DNA of 64,000 bases from NCBI GenBank assembly GCA_965203195.1, contig OZ241860.1, forward strand, positions 1,116,001 to 1,180,000. Reading direction: 5' to 3'. Positions 59,258 to 64,000 of the stretch are shown piece by piece (positions within the stretch are counted from its first letter, which is position 1; each line of letters starts with the position of its first letter). The notes beneath the pieces are model-generated. The model was given only the letters and a program-made list of their open reading frames with translations. It had not been told where the DNA came from and searched no databases. This DNA is from Bin87 sp965203195. Lineage in GTDB: Bacteria; Chloroflexota; Dehalococcoidia; Lucifugimonadales; UBA3495. The position numbers and the translations under genes are program-made.

Positions 59258-59295
59258 CAGGGCAAGGCAAGGGCGGCCATTGCGGCCGCAAAGAG

Positions 59296-59332
59296 CCGCC
59301 GGCAGGTTTATCACCTGCCGGCGGTTTGATTT
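59296..59332 (+). terminator. Intrinsic terminator of the double-operator cassette
   Basis: CCGCCGGCAGGT-TTATC-ACCTGCCGGCGG, perfect 12-bp arms, followed by TTTGATTT. Confidence 0.9.
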
Positions 59333-59351
59333 GCGCTGCTCCGGCGGTGCG

Positions 59352-59670
59352 TCAATCGCCGGCGTCCCAGCGTTGCGCCCGGAGCCAGAGGCCAGCCCAC
59401 AGAAATGCCACCGCCAGCGCGCCGGCGAAGGGGAACACCACCAGACAGGCCAGCCCCAGGCCGGCCAGCAGGCGCAAGCTCAGCCGAGGGTGTCGGCCAG
59501 CGGTAGGAATATCGGTGCCATCACAGCGGCGCAGAACGCGCCGACCAGCCCTTTTGCCGGGCGCGGCGGGCGTAGGAACAGGGCCGGCAGAAGAGTGGCG
59601 CCGACGCCGATGACGGTACCGGGCGCCGGCGGTATCGGCTTGCCGCTGCCGGCACCGGCGGCGGTTGGCC
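59352..59670 (-). pseudogene. Possible frameshifted small membrane protein
   Basis: Two minus-strand frames each give hydrophobic helices: one (stop at 59482) with GTVIGVGATLLPALFLRPPR and LVGAFCAAVMAPIFLPLADT, the other (stop at 59352) with LRLLAGLGLACLVVFPFAGA and VAFLWAGLWLRAQRW. Together they would make a four-helix protein if one frameshift near 59490 were repaired. No good start codon. Could be a decayed gene. Confidence 0.35.
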
Positions 59671-59673
59671 GGG

Positions 59674-60033
59674 TCAGCCGCCGTACATCGGCTTGAAAAA
59701 GCTGTGGAGGAAGTTGTTGCGGTGGGCCCAGGAGTGGGCGCGCTTGAGCACGGCATCGGGGATGGGCTCGGCGCGCCGGTGGGTGATGCGCAGGGTTTCG
59801 TGGTCGGCCAGCTCCGGCGGGGCGTCGGCGGTGTACAGGAGCTCGCAGCCCTGCCCCTCGGCGTAGAGCTTGAGGGCGTCAAATCCCTTGACCCGTTGGC
59901 CGGGGGGCTGATAAACATAAAACTCGGCGCTGCCCACCAGTTCGTCAAAGTGGTCGTTGCCGTTGCCCCGTCCGCCGCCCTGCCGGAGGCCGGCGCGGTT
60001 GATGCCGTAGTTGGCGAGCCTTCGCTGCTGCAT
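59674..60033 (-). CDS. Hypothetical protein, 119 residues
   Basis: Soluble protein: MQQRRLANYGINRAGLRQGG, then YVYQPPGQRVKGFDALKLYA near residue 42, ELADHETLRITHRRAEPIPD, and the C-terminal HSFFKPMYGG. No family recognised. Start chosen at the only ATG; GGGCGGTG is 5 bases before. Just downstream of the SMP-30 gene on the same strand (70 bases), possibly co-transcribed. Confidence 0.6.
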   Translation of the reverse strand: MQQRRLANYGINRAGLRQGGGRGNGNDHFDELVGSAEFYVYQPPGQRVKGFDALKLYAEGQGCELLYTADAPPELADHETLRITHRRAEPIPDAVLKRAHSWAHRNNFLHSFFKPMYGG

Positions 60034-60103
60034 AATGCACCGCCCGTTGCGTTGCGTTGGGTTGCCGATTGGTTATCGGGGCGTTCCGCTGCGCCCGTCT
60101 TTT

Positions 60104-61015
60104 TTATGGGTAGATGGCCCAGCCCACCCGGTCGGTCTTGGCGTGGAAGAAGTGGCCGTCGGTGGAAGTGACGAACACATCGGTGAGGTCGGGGCCGCCG
60201 AAGCAGACGTTGGTGGGGCGGGTGGCGGCCACGGGGTGGGTTTCCAGTACCCGGCCGGTGGGGGAAAAGACATAGAGCATCGGGCCGGGGCCGCCACTGG
60301 GCCAGCCGGCGGTGGCTATGATGTTGCCGTCGGCGTCCAGACACATCCCGTCAATGCCGCGGTGGACGCGGTTCTGATCCCGCCCGAAGGTGTGCAGGGT
60401 GGTGTATGGCCCCAGGACGCCGTCGCCGGTGATGGGGTAGGCCCGCAGTTCCCGGTCAATTTCAATGCGGTCGCTGTTGCTTTCGGCCACATAGAGCGTG
60501 TTGCCGTCGGGCGATACCAGGATGCCGTTGGGCATAGTGGTGTCGTGGGTGGCGCGGACGGTGTGGTAGGAGCCGTCGGCCTGGGGGACGGCGCAGAGGA
60601 CGGAACGGTGGTCCAGTTGCTCCACGGCGTCGGCGCTGATGTTGCCGGCGTTCCAGGGGTTGGTGAACCAGATGCGGCCTTTGGCGTCAATGGCCAGGTC
60701 GTTGGGGGTGTTGAGGGGCGTTCCGTCCAGGTTATCGGCGATGGTGGTGGCGCCGCCGTCGGGGTCAAAGCGGACGATGGCGCGTCCGTTCTGGCAGCAG
60801 CCGAAGAGGTTGCCCTGGGCGTCAAAGGCGAGGCCGTTGGTGAAGTTGGCGTTTTCGCGATAGACGGAAAAGGCGCCGGATTTGGGGTCGTAGGCGTAGA
60901 TGCGGCTGGCGTGGATGTGGGTGAACAGCACGACTTCGCCGTTCCAGGCGGGGCCTTCGGTGATGCCGCCGGGCGGGTTTTCAAAGCGGTTGAGGAGGCT
61001 GAAGCGCCAGGACAT
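60104..61015 (-). CDS. SMP-30/gluconolactonase family protein
   Basis: 303 residues. Beta-propeller strands with the metal-site motifs GGITEGPAWNGE near residue 15, FTNGLAFDAQGNLF near 60, TPLNTPNDLAIDAKGRIWF near 100, TMPNGILVSPDGNTLYVAES near 160 and GIDGMCLDADGNI near 220. The Glu, Asn and Asp ligands are present, so it likely hydrolyses a sugar lactone. ATG 61015 has AAGGAG 9 bases before; an in-frame TTG lies 9 bases upstream. No signal peptide. Confidence 0.9.
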   Translation of the reverse strand: MSWRFSLLNRFENPPGGITEGPAWNGEVVLFTHIHASRIYAYDPKSGAFSVYRENANFTNGLAFDAQGNLFGCCQNGRAIVRFDPDGGATTIADNLDGTPLNTPNDLAIDAKGRIWFTNPWNAGNISADAVEQLDHRSVLCAVPQADGSYHTVRATHDTTMPNGILVSPDGNTLYVAESNSDRIEIDRELRAYPITGDGVLGPYTTLHTFGRDQNRVHRGIDGMCLDADGNIIATAGWPSGGPGPMLYVFSPTGRVLETHPVAATRPTNVCFGGPDLTDVFVTSTDGHFFHAKTDRVGWAIYP

Positions 61016-61024
61016 AATGGGCAA

Positions 61025-61530
61025 TCTCCTTGTCAGCCGGTTAGCGGATGCAACCGGGGCAGCGGATGCGGCTGGATGGGGCGGCGGGCCACGCGGCGCA
61101 GCGCAGCGCGACTTGGAACCGCGCCGGCGGGATTGTAACAGGCCGGCGGCGGGGGCGGCAATCGGGGCCGGCGGCCCGGCATTTGGGCCATTAACCGGGG
61201 TGCGACGTCAAATGGCCCGCCAGTCCGGGAGGGGCCGGAATCCGGGGCAAGCGCCCGTTGCCTGCGGAGCAGGCGGGCGGTGAGGATGCCCGGACGCCGG
61301 CTTGCACCGGACTGACGGGGGTTATGCTATGCCGCCGTTGGCGACGGCACAATGCGCTTGGCAACAGGCCTTAATTCACTGGCGCTCCTTGATTGGCGTG
61401 GATATTCCGGTTACCGGGGCGGTTCCGGCGGGCGGGGGGCGGGCGGTTGGGGGGAGGGAGGTTGTCATTGGGAAGTCGGCTCCTTTCCGGTGGGTGGGTG
61501 GTTGGCGATTGATAAGTGGCAGTTGGCGAA
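61025..61530. other. Gene-free region before the 0.5-kb repeat
   Basis: About 500 bases with short frames only. GGGGGTTATGCTATGCCGCC at 61317-61336 resembles TATGCT motifs seen elsewhere. Nothing else recognised. Confidence 0.4.
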
Positions 61531-62040
61531 TTGATGGCATCGGGGAAGGCTCGGGCGGGCCTTGGGGTTCCAGGTTGTCGGCGCTACGGCCTGAGAGCGT
61601 AAAAGCGAGTTTCGTCCTAGTTTTCCGTGTCCCGGACGGACTTACAGCAAGCAAAAGCAGGTTCAGGGCCTGCTCCGGCGAGCCGGTTGGGTCATCCGGC
61701 ACGGGGCGGTGGTGACACCCGCTGGCTGGCACAGAACTACACGGGCCGCACGATACATACAGCGACGAAGCAGGACCAGCTGAAATTAGGTTCCGACAAG
61801 GGTTAGGCCGTTTCCTGGCGGCCCGTTTGGTTAGCCCGAAAGGTTTTCCCCGATGGTGGTACGACGTCGATTTCGGATTGGATTGGGCAGCGCTTGGTCC
61901 GTTTTGGCGCCGGGCGCGCGTCCGCGCCGGGGCTGTGGCGGATGGCGGTCGGGGCAGCTGTCCCCGGGTCGCCGGGCGGATTGCCGCATCCGTGTTTCAG
62001 GTTAGCAGCACTGATGTTCAGGGCGCAAGGGGGTGGGTGT
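61531..62040 (+). repeat. 0.5-kb dispersed repeat, arm B (inverted relative to 23155-23661)
   Basis: See the description of arm A. In this copy the conserved frame ends TAG at 61804-61806. About 38 kb separates the two arms. The region to the right of the repeat up to 62226 holds a REP-like element (about 62150-62185) and no gene. Confidence 0.85.
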
Positions 62041-62226
62041 CATAAATGGCGGCGATTTTTAAAATCCGGCGGGCGGATTGGGCGTAGCGCCGGTGGTGGC
62101 CTGGATACGAGCGTCCGTGCGGGCAGATGCGGCGGCAGATGGCGGCGATGGGGATGCCGGCGCCAACCGGAATGACAGGTAAATATCAAACACCCGGTTG
62201 GAAACGCTGCCAGGCGGCAGCGGCAT

Positions 62227-62255
62227 TTGCCAACGCCGGGCGGCCCGCTTACAAT
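62227..62255 (+). promoter_or_regulatory. Promoter for the BtuF-like gene
   Basis: TTGCCA (62227-62232), 17-bp spacer, TACAAT (62250-62255), 32 bases before the ATG. No riboswitch is seen here. Confidence 0.55.
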
Positions 62256-62287
62256 AGCGGCGAAATCCGGCCCGGAGCTTTTTTGCT

Positions 62288-63235
62288 ATGCGTATCGTAT
62301 CGCTGCTGCCCAGCGCAACGGAAATTGTGTTCGCCCTAGGGCTGGGCGACAACCTGGTGGGCGTGTCGCACGCCTGCGACTACCCCGAAGCCGTCCGGGG
62401 GCGGCCGGTGGTCAGCCGCAGCGTCCGCAGCAAGTCGCATCTTTCCGGGGCCGAGATTGACGCCATCGTCCAGCAGGCGCGGGCGGCGGGCAACCCGATG
62501 TATATTATTGACGGCGATCTGCTGCGCCGGCTGCGGCCCGACCTGATACTGACGCAGGAACTGTGCGAGGTCTGCGCCGTCGGGGCCGGGTCGGTGTTTG
62601 AGACGGCGGCCCGGCATCTGGACTACGCGCCGGAGATTTTGAGCATCCGGCCGGCGGGGCTGGACGACATTTATGACAACATCGGGCGCATCGGGGCGGC
62701 GGCGGGAGCGCCGGAACGGGCGGCCGGGCTGGTGGCGGAACTGCGGGAGCGCGCCGGTTATGTCGCCGGGCGCGCCGCGGCGGACGGGCATCGTCCCAAG
62801 GTGTTCTGCATTGACTGGCTGGAACCGCTGCGGAATACGGGGCAGTGGACGCCGGAGCTGGTGGAGCTGGCCGGGGGCCACGAGGGGCTGGCCGAAAAGT
62901 GGGGGAAATCGCGGGAAGTGGGCTGGGATGAGGTCATTGCCTACCAGCCCGATTATGTAATGGTGATGCCGTGCGCCTTTGATATGGAGCGCGCCATTGC
63001 GGAGACGGCGCGGCTGGCGGAACGGGCGGAGTGGCAGGCGCTGGACGCCGTGCGGCAGGGGCGGGTGTATGTTTTTGACGGGCAGATACCTAGCCGGCAC
63101 GGGCCGCGGGTGATTGATGTGCTGGAGGGGCTGGCGGAGGCCATCCGGCCGGAACGGTTTGGCGGGTTGACCAGGCCGGGGATTTTCCGGCCGGCGGCGG
63201 TTGGGCCGGCCGGCGCAGGAATGCCGAAAAGTTAA
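62288..63235 (+). CDS. Cobalamin-binding protein, BtuF-like
   Basis: 315 residues. RIVSLLPSATEIVFALGLGD at the start, VGVSHACDYPEAVRGRPVVS, LRRLRPDLILTQELCEVCAV near 85, then VFCIDWLEPLRNTGQWTPEL and PDYVMVMPCAFDMERAIAET match the BtuF/Fe(III)-siderophore clamshell fold. It has no signal peptide or lipobox, so it may act inside the cell or be a cytosolic B12 or cobinamide binder. Start ATG 62288 follows CCGGAG. Codons are G-ending. Fits B12 handling with the 24.8-33.6 kb cluster. Confidence 0.85.
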   Translation: MRIVSLLPSATEIVFALGLGDNLVGVSHACDYPEAVRGRPVVSRSVRSKSHLSGAEIDAIVQQARAAGNPMYIIDGDLLRRLRPDLILTQELCEVCAVGAGSVFETAARHLDYAPEILSIRPAGLDDIYDNIGRIGAAAGAPERAAGLVAELRERAGYVAGRAAADGHRPKVFCIDWLEPLRNTGQWTPELVELAGGHEGLAEKWGKSREVGWDEVIAYQPDYVMVMPCAFDMERAIAETARLAERAEWQALDAVRQGRVYVFDGQIPSRHGPRVIDVLEGLAEAIRPERFGGLTRPGIFRPAAVGPAGAGMPKS

Positions 63236-63314
63236 ACCGCCCAACCGGAACCGATGCCCGGTTTGACGATGCCCGGTTTGGCTATGCCAGGTTGGTTTGA
63301 GGGAGGATTTGACG

Positions 63315-63638
63315 ATGGGCCTGTATCTGATTGCGCTGGAGCACGCGCCGGAACGCTGTCCCGGCGTGGATCTGGGGGTGCGCGACCGGGTTTTGCGGAT
63401 GTCGGCGGGGATGACGGACACGCTGGCGCAACGGGGCTGCGAGTACCGGGGCGGCTGGGTGGGGAAATCGTCGCACCAGACCTGGCTGGTTCTGGAGGGG
63501 CCGGACGCCCACGCGGTGGATGACGCCGTGATTGATCTGGGGTTGGCGACCTGGAACCGGGCGGCGATTTACCCGGTGGTCACGATGGCGGCGGCCTTCG
63601 GCGGGATGCCTACGGACGGATTGGATGATGCGGCGTAA
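63315..63638 (+). CDS. Hypothetical protein, 107 residues
   Basis: MGLYLIALEHAPERCPGVDL at the start, then CEYRGGWVGKSSHQTWLVLE and LATWNRAAIYPVVTMAAAFG. Beta-alpha pattern like small ferredoxin-fold monooxygenase or muconolactone-type proteins, low confidence. GGGAGGA lies 8 bases before the ATG. It starts 79 bases after the BtuF-like gene. Confidence 0.65.
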   Translation: MGLYLIALEHAPERCPGVDLGVRDRVLRMSAGMTDTLAQRGCEYRGGWVGKSSHQTWLVLEGPDAHAVDDAVIDLGLATWNRAAIYPVVTMAAAFGGMPTDGLDDAA

Positions 63639-63813
63639 TGGTCGCTCCCGTTCCGCCGGCTTGCTCCTGTTCCCCGATTAATCCCGCTCCCGTTTGCCTT
63701 CGTTCACCCGTTGCCCACATTCCACTCGTTGACCTCATTCACCCATTGCCCCCGTTCCCGGAGGGAACACCGACCGGCGTTCAGCGACCGGCGACAGAAG
63801 CAGGAGTAGTACG
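63639..63813. other. Pyrimidine-rich spacer with imperfect repeats
   Basis: No gene. TTCACCCGTTGCCC and TTCACCCATTGCCC are repeated 37 bases apart near 63704 and 63738, ahead of the next gene. Confidence 0.35.
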
Positions 63814-64000
63814 ATGAGCGAAAGCATTTACCACCGGCGGCGGCGGATGGTGACCGATCCGGCGGATATTGGCCGGAACCGGATGGCGCCGGCGCGGACG
63901 GTTGACCTCGGGGCGGCGGGGGATTTTCCGGCGCTGCCGGCGCGGGTGCGGCTGGATGACGGGGAGGAGCTGTGGCTGGCGCAGTCGCGGGACGGGCAGT
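63814..64000 (+). CDS. Partial gene cut by the window end
   Basis: Starts MSESIYHRRRRMVTDPADIG from ATG 63814 (CAGGAG 8 bases before) and is open to the last base (62 codons). The Arg-rich start and FPALPARVRLDDGEELWLAQ give no family. It has a good ribosome site and G-ending codons, so it is real. Confidence 0.6.
   Translation, partial: MSESIYHRRRRMVTDPADIGRNRMAPARTVDLGAAGDFPALPARVRLDDGEELWLAQSRDGQ

Noticed and set aside
61302..61715. 137-codon plus-strand frame
   Set aside because: It runs partly into the 0.5-kb repeat, differs from the frame in the other copy and has no coding signature.

Overview
The window is about 64 kb of very GC-rich bacterial chromosome with densely packed genes, several TTG and GTG starts, and one promoter that looks leaderless. 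The gene set (LDH-type malate dehydrogenase, monomeric isocitrate dehydrogenase, IspG, assimilatory nitrate genes, B12 lower-loop genes, several Uma2-type proteins, a type III CoA transferase, a methanethiol oxidase/SELENBP1 homologue) suggests a free-living heterotroph, possibly a Chloroflexota (Dehalococcoidia/SAR202-like) lineage. The phylum assignment is inference only; there is no rRNA gene or other strong marker here.

Layout. 1-8.7 kb: the 3' end of leuD, then mobA, a NarK/NasA-type transporter, a NasB-like flavoprotein, a molybdopterin nitrate reductase and, divergently, a siroheme nitrite reductase. This is one nitrate assimilation cluster with its cofactor gene. 8.9-11.0 kb: a flavin monooxygenase/acyl-CoA dehydrogenase-like gene split by an IS1-family element with a clean 8-bp target duplication. 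11-14.3 kb: two tiny membrane proteins, ispG and an xdhC/coxI-like gene. 14.4-23.8 kb: a repeat-rich stretch with a HEPN-like/TPR protein, a DUF58 protein, a PaREP1-like protein and a transglutaminase-like membrane protein that lacks the usual Cys. It holds three copies of a 156-bp MITE, an IS5-type mini-element and one arm of a 0.5-kb inverted repeat.

24.8-33.6 kb is the cobalamin region: a B12 riboswitch, an unknown small protein, cbiA, three tandem Uma2-family genes, cobO, cobT, cobS and cobD/cbiB, with minisatellite-like duplications at the cobS start and the cobS-cobD junction. 33.9-40.9 kb has a SELENBP1 homologue, a coiled-coil membrane protein, a NicO/LysE-like membrane protein and a dipeptide-type ABC importer (two permeases plus binding protein, no ATPase in view). 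41-43 kb holds a secreted FN3 protein, a truncated acs (acetyl-CoA synthetase) start and a solo end of the same IS1-like element. Near this point the base composition of the + strand changes from C-rich to G-rich, on both gene strands.

43-64 kb: a small Cys-tailed protein, an AroQ-like protein lacking catalytic residues coupled to a protoglobin, a PAC2 protein, monomeric IDH and MDH (adjacent TCA genes), a lipoprotein, tilS, a three-gene operon of unknown function (52.3-53.7 kb), a CoA transferase, a second coiled-coil membrane protein, MidA, a Fic-like C-terminal remnant, a two-gene cassette behind a promoter bracketed by two inverted-repeat operators (58.0-59.3 kb), an SMP-30 lactonase, the second arm of the 0.5-kb inverted repeat, a BtuF-like B12-binding protein and two small unknowns, the last cut by the window edge.
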